This document shows, piece by piece, positions 1 to 8,383 of a stretch of 55,800 bases of DNA. The notes beneath the pieces are model-generated. The model had not been told where the DNA came from, made no database searches, and saw only the letters and a list, made by a program, of their open reading frames with translations. Location: assembly GCA_002349565.1 (NCBI GenBank), contig DEDN01000011.1, positions 1-55,800 on the forward strand, given 5' to 3'. The translations under genes and the position numbers were made by a program. Every line of letters starts with the position of its first letter. Position 1 is the first letter of the stretch. Source of the stretch: Alphaproteobacteria bacterium UBA2903. GTDB lineage: Bacteria > Pseudomonadota > Alphaproteobacteria > CAAGCB01 > CAG-977.

Positions 1-2936
1 ATCCACAAATCGCCGCCGTTCCAGCCGCTCAGCTTTTCAAGCGTTTTGGCATTGGTTTTATCAAATACGGAAGCGGATACAGCGTAGCGGTTGGCCGCAT
101 AGTCGCCGAACGTAAAGCCCGTGCCGTTTGTGATTTTATATTGCGTCACCTCGTCGCGGGAAGCTTGGCTCATGTCCAGTTTCAAAGTGACATCGGTCGC
201 TGTTGCCGTGACAATCGCCGTATTCTTCGCCGCGTCGGTCAAAATTGCCGAAATCGTCCCGCCCGCAATGGTCGAAGCGGTCAAATTGTTCGCCCCGATG
301 TCTAGTGTTTTGCCCGTGGAAATTGTGATGTCGTTCGTTGTAAACGAACCGCCGAAAGTGGTGTTGCCCGCGATTTTGATTTTTCCCGACAAGGTTTGTC
401 CCAAAGTACCGCCCGTCAAGGAAATAGTGCCGTTGTTTGTTATCGTTCCGCGGATTTTTGAAAAAGCGTCCGCGGAGGAAGAGATTTCGGCAGTATTTGC
501 AATATTCATATCACCGTTCAACGCGCCCGATAAATTCAGCGTTCCGTTGCCGATAAAGCTTACATTTCCTTCTAACGTTCCGCCAATGTTCAACGAACTG
601 TCGGCAACGCTTATCAATCCTGTTTTTCCGTTAATGGTTTTAACGGAAACGGTTCCGTTGGCGGTCATTGACGCTTTGTTTTGCAGTTTCAAGGCATCAT
701 CGGCTTCTTGTCCGACAAACACTTTTGTTCCGTTTAAAACCAAAGAAGAATTGTCCGCAATGATGCTACCTTTGCCGGAATGATTTTCTTCATTTCCGAT
801 AATCAGGTTGTCGGAGGCGTTTAAGGAGATTGTACTTCCATTGGTAAAGCGGATATTTCCACCGATTTCGTTGTCCAGATACAAACCGCCGGAAGTTGTT
901 ACTTTTGTCGCTTCCAAAACCACATCGCCGCTTGTTCCGCCGTCCTTGCCAAAATATGTATATTGACTGCCAAAGTTCAAAATCGAGTTTTTCACAACCA
1001 TGTCTTCGTTGGAACGCGCAGCAAATTCAGTAAGATTCCCGGTTGTCGACAAGGTCGCGTTTTCAATCGCATACGTCCCCGTCGGCGACACATCGGCGTG
1101 CTCAATGTTGCCCAATTTTACGCCGGCGTTGTTCACATTGATTTGTCCTGTCAGATAAACTTTGTCCGATGCTTCAATATCAAGATCTTCCGCTTCAAGT
1201 GAAGCATTTCCCGTCAGAGTCAGCTTTGCATTTTTTCCCATGACAAAGCTTTTCATATTCAAATCGTCATCCGGCAGGTTTTTGCCGAACGTTTCCAGGT
1301 GGGCAGTTAAATGCTTTCCTTCAGAAACGGTTACATCACCCAAATCGGCGATTTTGCCTGTTACCGTTGATTTCGACAAAGTAAAATCGTCATTGAACTT
1401 TATGTCAACGGCGCCGTAAATCGCCCCGCTCAGCCGCGCATTGGCGGAATTGAACGCCAAAGTCCCGCCGGAAACGTTGCCGTTCAAAACACCCGACAAA
1501 TCAACCGTGCCGTTCGTCAAATTCAGCGTGTTGCCGTCTTTGGTCGCTACCGTCAAATTCGCGCCGTTCGATACAACCAGTTTCGAGTCCGCAAACGAAA
1601 CCGTGCCGCTTTTCGCCGTGATTTCGTTCGTTCCTTTCGCAATAACGGTCGAATTGTCCGAAACAACGATGTTTCCGTCTTTCGCCGATCCGTTCACCAG
1701 CCCCGAAGTCCCGTTCATCGTAATCGTCGAGTCCTTGATGTTGACTTGGGCGGAGGTGTTGTCGAAGCTTTCGTTGAAGATAACCTTGTATGCTTCGGTC
1801 AATGTAGCTTTGATCGTTTTAATTGCCGTTTCGTCAAGGAATCCTTTGTCAGCCCATTGTTCTTTTATATATTCTTGCAGTTGCGGCGTTTCAGAATACT
1901 TCAAGCTTCCAAAATAAGGAACGTATATTGAATCTTGAACAGCAAGACTGAGTCCATCAAGAACAGCATCCATATCATCAAAACTCTTAGACGTAGGTTT
2001 GACGATAGTTAACTCAGAAACAATAGCGTCGATAGATTCGTTGATTTCCGTATCAGTCAGCTTCCTATTAAATGCTTGATAGTTTCCGGCGGCATAATCT
2101 TCGGCTTCCGGAGGAAAGGACAAATTGATAAATCCAGCGCCTATTTGAGCATTGTTGTTTAAAGTGACATTTGCTTTTGAAAAGCTAGTTTCCATGTTTT
2201 GCGCGTTAGGGGTAAGGGGACCGCTGCCGTACAAAACATCTCCCAATCCGTAGATTGTTTTTCCGGAAGCAGTTGTCCACTTATCAAGAGAGGCATCGAA
2301 AGAGCCGATGAAAGAGTCTTTGCCTAATGACAGCTTTCCTGAAACAGTTTCACCCGAGATATTAATATTTGAAACATCTAAGCCTTTATTTCCCTCTGCT
2401 TTCAGTGTTTTTGCGGAAATCCACTGCGATTTGCCGTTTTCAACATTGATTTTATCAGTATCTATTGTGATGTTGTCTCCATCCCAATAAATTCCTTTGA
2501 AATCTCCTCCGGCTAGATTTAAATCTCCCAAACTGCGGGCATCCAATTGCGTACGGATGAATTTTCCGTTTGAAACCGAAATGTTGGCAGCTTCGACATA
2601 TGCGTCGTTAAATTCACCGTCAGAAATGGACAGACTATAAAACGGTTGGTGATAGCCGCCATGATTTATAATAGTTATGTCATCTGTAAAAGAACCGCCT
2701 TTAAGTTCAAAGTTGTTTCCGACTATGGAAACATTTTTAAAGTCGCCGTCCGTAATAACTACGTCTTTTCCGGTGTGGTCAATTTGCGTATCTTCCGCGC
2801 CTGCCGAAATTGTAACAGTGTCCGCCTTTGCCGGCATCGCGACGACGAACGCAGCCAGATTCAGCAAAGCGCATTTAATCAGAACTGCACGATAACGATG
2901 TGTCAATTCCTTTAGTGTTGTTTTCGATTGTTTCAT
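1..2936 (-). CDS. Large autotransporter-type adhesin, C-terminus beyond left edge
   Basis: The frame runs open from the ATG at 2936 to the window edge, about 978 codons, so the protein is partial at its C-terminus. The start has an AAGGGGATTGGG Shine-Dalgarno region. Residues 1-38 form a long signal peptide with a basic N-region, the motif RYRAVLIKCALLNL and a cleavage-like AKA. The passenger is a repetitive beta-helix-like protein full of short Asn/Thr/Gly repeats (LNGT, LTGG, NNGTISL). Its last visible stretch (LDIGANNLTAS, GGTISAILTDAA, WNGGDLW) matches the passenger end of the adhesin at 32835-35714, so the two are paralogues and a beta-barrel domain is expected off-window. Likely role: surface display and adhesion (inference). 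Only the barrel is unseen. It is expressed from the structured leader at 2937-3276. Confidence 0.85.
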   Translation of the reverse strand, partial: MKQSKTTLKELTHRYRAVLIKCALLNLAAFVVAMPAKADTVTISAGAEDTQIDHTGKDVVITDGDFKNVSIVGNNFELKGGSFTDDITIINHGGYHQPFYSLSISDGEFNDAYVEAANISVSNGKFIRTQLDARSLGDLNLAGGDFKGIYWDGDNITIDTDKINVENGKSQWISAKTLKAEGNKGLDVSNINISGETVSGKLSLGKDSFIGSFDASLDKWTTASGKTIYGLGDVLYGSGPLTPNAQNMETSFSKANVTLNNNAQIGAGFINLSFPPEAEDYAAGNYQAFNRKLTDTEINESIDAIVSELTIVKPTSKSFDDMDAVLDGLSLAVQDSIYVPYFGSLKYSETPQLQEYIKEQWADKGFLDETAIKTIKATLTEAYKVIFNESFDNTSAQVNIKDSTITMNGTSGLVNGSAKDGNIVVSDNSTVIAKGTNEITAKSGTVSFADSKLVVSNGANLTVATKDGNTLNLTNGTVDLSGVLNGNVSGGTLAFNSANARLSGAIYGAVDIKFNDDFTLSKSTVTGKIADLGDVTVSEGKHLTAHLETFGKNLPDDDLNMKSFVMGKNAKLTLTGNASLEAEDLDIEASDKVYLTGQINVNNAGVKLGNIEHADVSPTGTYAIENATLSTTGNLTEFAARSNEDMVVKNSILNFGSQYTYFGKDGGTSGDVVLEATKVTTSGGLYLDNEIGGNIRFTNGSTISLNASDNLIIGNEENHSGKGSIIADNSSLVLNGTKVFVGQEADDALKLQNKASMTANGTVSVKTINGKTGLISVADSSLNIGGTLEGNVSFIGNGTLNLSGALNGDMNIANTAEISSSADAFSKIRGTITNNGTISLTGGTLGQTLSGKIKIAGNTTFGGSFTTNDITISTGKTLDIGANNLTASTIAGGTISAILTDAAKNTAIVTATATDVTLKLDMSQASRDEVTQYKITNGTGFTFGDYAANRYAVSASVFDKTNAKTLEKLSGWNGGDLW

Positions 2937-3276
2937 TTCCCAATCCCCTTAAAAATAAAAAAATGACCGCCAAAAGAGCGGTCGGGGAGTTGAACAACCA
3001 TACACAATCATGATCCTTTTGACCTTTAAGAATCCCGTTCTTTCAAGGATAATGACGGGAATACTCTGAACATACGTCAAAAGCTCCCCGACCCTTAAAA
3101 AAGAAATCGGGGGATATTTTCCGTTTCGCAATAAACAAAACGGCAACGACGCATATCTGCGCCGATTGTGTAAAAGAGCTGTTCAAGGCTCCGCGCCCCT
3201 CTCAAGGCACTAACGTATTCCCCTTTTAAGGGATACGCTTAACTAAAAGCGTACAGCCTTACGTTGTTGTTGGCAA
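2937..3276 (-). promoter_or_regulatory. Structured 5' leader with candidate attenuator, copy 1
   Basis: About 340 nt between a promoter-like TTGCCA (3271-3276) and the adhesin start. It is a second copy of the leader at 32496-32834, with a 62-nt block (3065-3126) identical between them. Pairings seen on the minus strand: GGTCGGGGAG (3084-3093) with CTCCCCGACC (2980-2989), CTTTTGAC (3076-3083) with GTCAAAAG (3016-3023), and CCCGT (3055-3059) with ACGGG (3034-3038). An alternative partner for the first strand is CCCCGA (3107-3112). The terminator hairpin 2965-2983 shares its 5' arm with the CTCCCCGACC segment, so the outer helix and the terminator exclude each other. Ligand or factor unknown. 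Confidence 0.75.
2952..2983 (-). terminator. Intrinsic terminator inside adhesin leader, copy 1
   Basis: On the minus strand GACCGC (2983-2978) pairs with GCGGTC (2970-2965) around a TCTTTTG loop. A U-rich tract interrupted by A's follows, ending just before the Shine-Dalgarno of the adhesin at 2936. Because it lies between the promoter and its own gene, it acts as an attenuator rather than a gene-end terminator. Confidence 0.75.
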
Positions 3277-3294
3277 GAATTTTTTTATCTTGGC

Positions 3295-3325
3295 AATAAA
3301 AAAGCGGAGGGGTTCTCCTCCGCTT
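3295..3325 (-). terminator. Intrinsic terminator of the outer-membrane protein gene
   Basis: AAGCGGAGG and CCTCCGCTT (3302-3310 and 3317-3325) form a 9-bp stem with a 6-nt loop. On the minus strand it is followed by a T run. It sits 18 bp after the stop of the gene at 3343-4140 and separates that gene from the adhesin leader. Confidence 0.85.
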
Positions 3326-3342
3326 TTGCCGAATGGGGTGGG

Positions 3343-4140
3343 TCAAAATTCGTATTTCAGCTTGACGCCCAGCGAATAGCTGCCCTGATTGTCGGGGGCG
3401 TAGGCGGTTTTGATGCTGTTCGTGCTGGACAGGACGTAGTCTGCTTCCAATCCCACAGCCATATTGTTGTTGACGCTGATATATCCCGCGCCGAAAAATG
3501 TAAAGTCGCGGTCGCGGACGTGCGAAATGTTGTCGAAATTGAACGTCATGCCGAAATCGCCCGTCGCGCCTTTGCCCGATGTCAAATGCACCGCGCCCGT
3601 CAAAGCGTAATTGTCATAGCCGCGTCCGTAATTGTAATCCGTGTCCTGATACAAAAATTTTGTGTAAAAGAACACGTTTGCGCCCGTTTCCGTTCCCGCC
3701 ATAACGTACAGATTGGTGTCTTTGCGGTCGTCGTTCGACACGCCGCGCCATTTTTCGTAGTTCGTGCGGGTGACTTCGCCGCCGATTTGAACGCGCCACG
3801 CTTCGTCAATCGTGTTGATTTTCGTGCCGACCGTCCAATCGCCGATATCGAAAGAACCGTCATGGTTTTTGCGCATCCAATCGTAGCTTGCCCCGGCGTA
3901 AACAGCCCAAGTTCCCGTAATGCCGTAAGTCACCTTTTCGGACACTTTGACAAACTTTCCGTCCTGCAAGTACTTGCCGTGCGGAGCTTTGACGCTGGCA
4001 TCCAGATTCTTTCTGCCGATTTCGATTTTGGTGTCCGTCAAAAACGCGCGTTCGGGAATGTAAAACGGATTGGTCATATCCGCCAAAGCCGATGTCGATG
4101 TCAGGCACAAAGCGGTGCAAAGCAGCAAAGATTTCTTCAT
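3343..4140 (-). CDS. Outer-membrane beta-barrel protein, function unknown
   Basis: 265 aa. The start at 4140 is chosen because an AAAGGA ribosome site lies 7 nt upstream and the protein then begins with a clean signal peptide (MKKSLLLCTALCLTSTSALA). An upstream in-frame ATG at 4185 would put the signal peptide 15 residues inside. The mature protein has alternating polar/aromatic strands (TYGITGTWAVYAGASYDW, GGEVTRTNYEKWRG, NVFFYTKFLYQDTDYNYG) and ends in LGVKLKYEF. The terminal Phe is the classic BAM-recognised C-terminus of barrels. It could be a porin-like or OmpA-type barrel of roughly 10-12 strands; I do not recognise the specific family. It is divergent from the MFS gene at 4238 and ends in its own terminator. 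Confidence 0.75.
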   Translation of the reverse strand: MKKSLLLCTALCLTSTSALADMTNPFYIPERAFLTDTKIEIGRKNLDASVKAPHGKYLQDGKFVKVSEKVTYGITGTWAVYAGASYDWMRKNHDGSFDIGDWTVGTKINTIDEAWRVQIGGEVTRTNYEKWRGVSNDDRKDTNLYVMAGTETGANVFFYTKFLYQDTDYNYGRGYDNYALTGAVHLTSGKGATGDFGMTFNFDNISHVRDRDFTFFGAGYISVNNNMAVGLEADYVLSSTNSIKTAYAPDNQGSYSLGVKLKYEF

Positions 4141-4237
4141 AAAGTTTGTCCTTTCTTGAAAAACAACTGTGTTCAGAATAGGCAAAAACTCTTAATCGTT
4201 TATTGATTTTCGGAAAATATTTGATTAAAACGGGACT

Positions 4238-5599
4238 ATGACAAGACAAAGTGTGAAATGGTCGATTTTCGCGGTAACCACATTGGGGAATTTTTCCTCG
4301 ATGCTGGATTTTTCGTCCGTCAACATCGCTTTGTACCAAATTTCAAACTCGTTCGCTTTGCCCGTTTCCACCGTGCAATGGGTGATGCTGTCCTATCAAA
4401 TCGTTTTGACGTCGCTGTTGATATTCTTCGGACGTTTGGGGGATTTGACCAACCGCAAAAAGCTGTACACGGCGGGATTTTTTCTGTTTGGGGCAGGGGC
4501 TTTGGCGGCGCATTCGGCGCAGAGCTTTGCGTTTTTGCTGGCGGCGCGCACGGTGCAGGGCATCGGTGGGTCAATCCTTATCGCCAATTCGTTCAGTATC
4601 GTTTCGCTGATTTTCAAAGGGAAACAACGCGGCAAAGCTTTGGGTTTCATGGGGGCGGTAACGCATTTGGCGGGAATGAGCGCCCCTGTCGTCAGCGGCT
4701 TTATCATCGAACATTTCGCATGGCGGTGCATCTTTTTGCCGGGGGTGTTCATTTCTGCCGCCGCCGTTTTGTTGTCGTGGAGGTTCATTCCCGCGTCGTT
4801 TCATCATAAAAAGACCGCCGTCGATGTGGGCGGAACGTTCCTGCTTGCCGCAAGCGTGTCTTTGCTGCTTTATATGCTGGCGGAAGGCGCGTCGTGGGGC
4901 ATCGCCGCCGCTTTGATTGCGTCCGCCGCACTGTTTTTGCGTCATGAACGGAAAGTTTCGGCTCCTTTGGTCAACTTTCATCTGTTTGAAAACAAAGCGT
5001 TTTTGTTTGGCAATCTGGCGCTGATGACATCGTATTGGGCGATGTATCCGAATACGGTGCTGTTTCCGTTTTATTCGCAAGGCGCGTTGGAAAATTCAGC
5101 TCAGCTGACAGGCGAGCTGATTTTGCCCTTTTCGCTGTTTTATCTGATTACTTCCATCAATACGGGAACTTTGCCGCCGTATAAAAGAATGGTTTGCGGC
5201 ATTTCATTGATGGGCGCGGCGTTGCTTTTGTTCGCACAAACAACTTTAACAACGTCGAATATCCTGTTGATTTTAATGCAAATCCTTATCGGCGTCAGCA
5301 ACGCTTTGTTTCAGCCGTCTGCCAACGCCGCGATTTTAAGCTGCGTGCCGAAACAGAATATCGGCATGGCAAGCGGGATTATGTCTTTGTTCCGCAATAC
5401 GGGTATTGCGACGGGCAGCGTTTTGTCCGTGACGATGTTTGAACGATACAAAGCCGCCTTGCTGACGCAAGGGGCGGATATGAAAAACGCTTTTTTGGGG
5501 GCGTACCACTTCAGTTTGTATATCGGCGCGATGTTTGCCGTGCTATGCTTGTTTTGGCTGATTATCGCCGTTCGCGCGAAAAAGGGGGAAGAATGTTAA
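4238..5599 (+). CDS. MFS drug/solute exporter, DHA2 (EmrB/QacA)-like
   Basis: 453 aa integral membrane protein with many hydrophobic segments. The N-terminal half has the MFS signature between TM2 and TM3 (FFGRLGDLTNRKKLYTAG, about residues 64-81). Motif C-like Gly-rich helices (AARTVQGIGGSILIANSF, GFMGAVTHLAGMSAPVVSGF) are typical of proton-driven antiporters. Length and the short connecting loops fit a DHA2-type exporter of 12-14 helices; the substrate cannot be read. No clear Shine-Dalgarno is seen, only GGGA before the ATG. The last codons overlap the start of htpX, suggesting the two are co-transcribed. No membrane-fusion or TetR partner is adjacent. Confidence 0.8.
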   Translation: MTRQSVKWSIFAVTTLGNFSSMLDFSSVNIALYQISNSFALPVSTVQWVMLSYQIVLTSLLIFFGRLGDLTNRKKLYTAGFFLFGAGALAAHSAQSFAFLLAARTVQGIGGSILIANSFSIVSLIFKGKQRGKALGFMGAVTHLAGMSAPVVSGFIIEHFAWRCIFLPGVFISAAAVLLSWRFIPASFHHKKTAVDVGGTFLLAASVSLLLYMLAEGASWGIAAALIASAALFLRHERKVSAPLVNFHLFENKAFLFGNLALMTSYWAMYPNTVLFPFYSQGALENSAQLTGELILPFSLFYLITSINTGTLPPYKRMVCGISLMGAALLLFAQTTLTTSNILLILMQILIGVSNALFQPSANAAILSCVPKQNIGMASGIMSLFRNTGIATGSVLSVTMFERYKAALLTQGADMKNAFLGAYHFSLYIGAMFAVLCLFWLIIAVRAKKGEEC

Positions 5600-6543
5600 A
5601 ACGTGTCGCTTTGTTTTTGGTGATTAACTTTGTTGTTTTGCTGACAATCGGCGTTGTAGTGAGGCTGTTCGGTGTCGACCGCTGGATGACGGCGGAAGGT
5701 ATCGATTATCAAAGCATGCTGGCATTTTGCGCCATTTGGGGCTTTGGCGGCGCGGTCGTTTCATTGCTGATGTCGAAATCCATTGCCAAAATGTCGGTCG
5801 GGGCTCAAGTCATCCGAACGCCCGCAAACAAAACCGAGGCTTGGCTGCTTGAAACCGTGCGGGAACTTGCGGACAAAGCGGGCGTAGCCATGCCCGAAGT
5901 CGCGATTTACAAAGGCTCGCCAAACGCTTTTGCGACGGGCGCGTTTAAGAACGACGCTTTGGTCGCCGTTTCGACGGGATTGCTGCAATCCATGACGCCC
6001 CCGCAGGTCAGAGCGGTTTTGGCGCATGAAATGTCGCATGTCAGAAATGGCGATATGGTGACGATGACTTTGCTTCAAGGCGTTTTAAATACGTTTGTGT
6101 TCTTTTTGGCGCGCGTTTTGACGATATTTCTTAACAATCAAAGGGACGAGGACGGGCGCAGACGCGGCGGTTTCGGATCGTACTTTCTGATTCAGATTTT
6201 TGAAGTGATTTTCGGGATTCTGGCGTCGATTGTGGCGTGCGCTTTTTCGCGGCATCGCGAATATCGCGCGGACGCGGGCGCGGCGGAACTGACAAACGCC
6301 GAAGATATGATTTCCGCCTTGAAAGCCTTAGGGCAGGGCGAAGTCAAGCCTTTGCCGTCGGAAATGCGGGCGTTCGGCGTGGTTGACCTGCCGTCGTTTG
6401 CCGAACTGTTTTCGACGCATCCCGGGCTTGACGACCGCATCAAAGCTCTTGGCGGAATAAAATCGGACGGCATGAAAAAAGCCGCCCGAAAGACAGGCGG
6501 CTTGTTCGCAAGTATTGACGATGATTCAACCCCGTGGCATTAA
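5593..6543 (+). CDS. htpX: HtpX-type M48 membrane metalloprotease
   Basis: 316 aa. The start at 5593 follows AAAGGGGGAAG and overlaps the MFS stop by 7 nt. Two N-terminal TM helices (about residues 5-25 and 43-60) are followed by the zinc-protease core. H145-E-M-S-H149 is the HEXXH motif, a second membrane pair follows (TFVFFLARVLTIFL and an FGILASIVACAF segment), and the third zinc ligand lies in the REYRADAGAAEL region. This is the standard HtpX layout for an inner-membrane quality-control protease that cleaves misfolded membrane proteins, acting with FtsH. The C-terminal coding region contains a minus-strand terminator for the neighbouring gene (6475-6501). Confidence 0.95.
   Translation: MLKRVALFLVINFVVLLTIGVVVRLFGVDRWMTAEGIDYQSMLAFCAIWGFGGAVVSLLMSKSIAKMSVGAQVIRTPANKTEAWLLETVRELADKAGVAMPEVAIYKGSPNAFATGAFKNDALVAVSTGLLQSMTPPQVRAVLAHEMSHVRNGDMVTMTLLQGVLNTFVFFLARVLTIFLNNQRDEDGRRRGGFGSYFLIQIFEVIFGILASIVACAFSRHREYRADAGAAELTNAEDMISALKALGQGEVKPLPSEMRAFGVVDLPSFAELFSTHPGLDDRIKALGGIKSDGMKKAARKTGGLFASIDDDSTPWH
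6475..6501 (-). terminator. Minus-strand intrinsic terminator embedded in htpX 3' coding region
   Basis: GCCGCC (6481-6486) and GGCGGC (6496-6501) form a 6-bp GC-rich stem with a 9-nt loop. Reading on the minus strand it is followed by six T's (6480-6475). It lies 25 bp past the stop of the glycosylase gene (6526), inside htpX codons for Lys-Lys-Ala-Ala and Thr-Gly-Gly. Confidence 0.8.
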
Positions 6544-7182
6544 CGCCGCCAGCGTTTTGAATACGGCGTCGAACATTTCAGGCGTCAACTTGCCCGTGTT
6601 TACGTTGTAGCGCGACGTGTGGTAAGTATCCAACAGCTTGATTTCCCGTTCGCCGAACGAAACGGAGTGCAGCGCGTTGTGCGCGAATTTGCAGGCGGAT
6701 TTTTTTGCGCCGAATACCGACAAAACGGCGTTGTGCGCCAAACCGCCCAAAGCCAAGACGACTTTCAAATTCGGCATGGCGTTGATTTCGCGAATTAAAA
6801 AAGCGGAACAGGTTTTGACTTCGCCGCCCGTCGGTTTGTTTTCGGGCGGAACACAGCGCACGGCGTTGGTCAATCGCGTGTTGATCAGCTTTAAGCCGTC
6901 GTCGGGGCGGGCTTGATAAGTTCCCGCCGCAAAGCCGTAGTCAATCAGGCTTTTATACAGCAAATCCCCTGCAAAATCGCCCGTAAAGGGGCGTCCCGTC
7001 CTGTTCGCCCCGCGCAAACCGGGGGCAAGCCCGACAATCAGCAACTCGCCGTTCAAATCGCCGAAAGACGGAACGGGCGCGTTGAAAAAGTCGGGATAAA
7101 GCCTGCGGTTGTTGTCGATGAACGCTTTTAAGCGCGGACACAGCGCGCAATCCCTGTCGGGACAGACGAAATCACGGCACAT
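6526..7182 (-). CDS. Uracil-DNA glycosylase, family 5 (UDGb)-like
   Basis: 218 aa from the ATG at 7182, which overlaps the stop of the NYN gene by 11 bp; an ATG-less extension to 7212 is less likely. The motif-1 region GLAPGLRGANRTGRPFTGD is characteristic of family 5, where the first-motif polar catalytic residue found in other UDGs is absent. N-terminal cysteines (C7, C12, C15) and two downstream cysteines (RCVPPENKPTGGEVKTC) fit the 4Fe-4S cluster of family 4/5 enzymes. LALGGLAHNAVL and the late DTYHTSRYNVNTGKL segment correspond to the remaining motifs. Role: removal of uracil and related deaminated bases. Its last codons overlap htpX tail-to-tail by 18 bp. Confidence 0.85.
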   Translation of the reverse strand: MCRDFVCPDRDCALCPRLKAFIDNNRRLYPDFFNAPVPSFGDLNGELLIVGLAPGLRGANRTGRPFTGDFAGDLLYKSLIDYGFAAGTYQARPDDGLKLINTRLTNAVRCVPPENKPTGGEVKTCSAFLIREINAMPNLKVVLALGGLAHNAVLSVFGAKKSACKFAHNALHSVSFGEREIKLLDTYHTSRYNVNTGKLTPEMFDAVFKTLAALMPRG

Positions 7183-7789
7183 AGTCGGAATTTTCGTTTG
7201 TGATTTCGGCATACATCGCTTGCTGCGCTTCGGCGACGGCTGGATCCAGCTTCGCGCTTTGCGGCGTGCGGGAAATGTTCGGCGCCAAATCGCACAAATC
7301 CGTGAAATGGTCGGCTTGGCGGCGCAGTTCGTCCGCGACCATAGGCGGCTGGGACTGAACGGTGCTGACGACGGTCACGCGGACGCCCTTGCGCTGAACG
7401 GCTTCAACCAGAGAACGGAAATCCCCGTCGCCCGAAAACAGAATAGCATGGTCGATGCTTTCCGCCATTTCCATCAAATCAACCGCCAGTTCAATATCCA
7501 TGTTACCTTTGATTTTGCGGCGCCCCGAAGCGTCGGTAAACTCTTTGGTCGGCTTGGTTACCATGGTATAGCCGTTATAGTCCAACCAGTCGACCAGCGG
7601 GCGAATCGGCGAATATTCCTGATCTTCAACCAAGGCGGTATAGTAAAAAGCGCGAATCAAGCGCCCCTTTGTGGAAAAGAAATCCAAAAGCTTTCTGTAA
7701 TCAATGTCAAAACCCAGCGCGCGCGCGGCGGCGTACAGGTTCGATCCGTCAATGAATAAAGCTATTTTTTCACCGGCATAACAACGCAT
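7172..7789 (-). CDS. NYN-domain (LabA/DUF88-like) protein
   Basis: 205 aa. The start at 7789 is preferred because AAAGG lies 9-10 nt upstream; an in-frame ATG at 7798 sits almost on that site. The N-terminus reads IALFIDGSNLYAAAR, and later MDIELAVDLMEM and ILFSGDGDFRSLVEAVQRKG. These are the conserved Asp positions of the PIN-like NYN fold, expected to bind metal and cleave RNA. The last ~35 residues are a polar tail rich in Ala/Gln. Co-directional and overlapping with the glycosylase, so probably one transcript. Nuclease activity is inferred from the family only. Confidence 0.85.
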   Translation of the reverse strand: MRCYAGEKIALFIDGSNLYAAARALGFDIDYRKLLDFFSTKGRLIRAFYYTALVEDQEYSPIRPLVDWLDYNGYTMVTKPTKEFTDASGRRKIKGNMDIELAVDLMEMAESIDHAILFSGDGDFRSLVEAVQRKGVRVTVVSTVQSQPPMVADELRRQADHFTDLCDLAPNISRTPQSAKLDPAVAEAQQAMYAEITNENSDYVP

Positions 7790-7897
7790 AAAATACATCC
7801 TTTCATTAAAAATTATCGATAACGGACGTAGTTTAGAACGAAAAAAAGATTCTGCCAAGCTGATTTTGAGGCGACCTTAAAAATGTTTAAAATACGC

Positions 7898-7927
7898 TTG
7901 CAATTCGGAATAAAAAGACGATATAAC
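7898..7927 (+). promoter_or_regulatory. Candidate sigma70 promoter of rpoZ-rsh
   Basis: TTGCAA (7898-7903), an 18-bp spacer and TATAAC (7922-7927), about 50 bp before the rpoZ start. It is the best promoter match in the 187-bp divergent region between the NYN gene and rpoZ. No experimental support. Confidence 0.55.
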
Positions 7928-7976
7928 AATTTCCTAAAGGTTTTTTGTGCACACTTATAAACTTGGAAGATACAAA

Positions 7977-8354
7977 ATGGCTCGCGTTACTGTAGAAGAT
8001 TGCGTTTTAAAAGTTCCCAATCGCTTTGAATTGGTTTTAATGGCGGCTCAGCGCGCCAAAAACATCAGTGCCGGCGCGGCGCTGACCGTTGACCGCGACC
8101 GCGACAAGAATCCTGTCGTCGCTTTGCGCGAAATCGCCGAAGACAAGGTGGATTTGGACGATTTGAGAAATACGCTGGTTACCGGAATGCAGAAAAATTA
8201 CAAAGAAGAAGATATCGCTTCCGAAACCGAAATCCAAGCGGCGGACGCCGAATTGGCGGCTTTGACCGATGAATTCGCGCATTTGAACGATAACGAACAG
8301 GCCGTAGCCGAAGCCGGATTTTCCGAAGTAACGGCTGAAACGACGGAAGAGTGA
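7977..8354 (+). CDS. rpoZ: RNA polymerase omega subunit
   Basis: 125 aa. The start at 7977 gives the canonical beginning MARVTVEDCVLKVPNRFELV, with TTGGAAG upstream; a longer start at 7947 has no ribosome site. The conserved omega core is complete (ELVLMAAQRAKNISAG, NPVVALREIAEDKV). After about residue 70 there is an acidic tail rich in Glu, Ala and Asp, common in alphaproteobacterial omegas. Omega helps assemble beta-prime and carries part of a ppGpp site in proteobacteria, which fits its position 29 bp upstream of the ppGpp synthase/hydrolase gene. Confidence 0.95.
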   Translation: MARVTVEDCVLKVPNRFELVLMAAQRAKNISAGAALTVDRDRDKNPVVALREIAEDKVDLDDLRNTLVTGMQKNYKEEDIASETEIQAADAELAALTDEFAHLNDNEQAVAEAGFSEVTAETTEE

Positions 8355-8383
8355 TTTTTCGTTAAAACGGGAAAATTGCCCCT

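Noticed and set aside
121..1917. Long plus-strand open frames opposite the left adhesin (for example 121-783 and 1441-1917)
   Set aside because: They are antisense to an open minus-strand adhesin frame with signal peptide and paralogue. Their composition mirrors the Asn/Thr/Gly repeats and they lack ribosome sites.
3860..4339. 159-codon minus-strand frame overlapping the outer-membrane protein gene
   Set aside because: Out of frame with the barrel protein, overlaps two real genes and shows no domain-like pattern.
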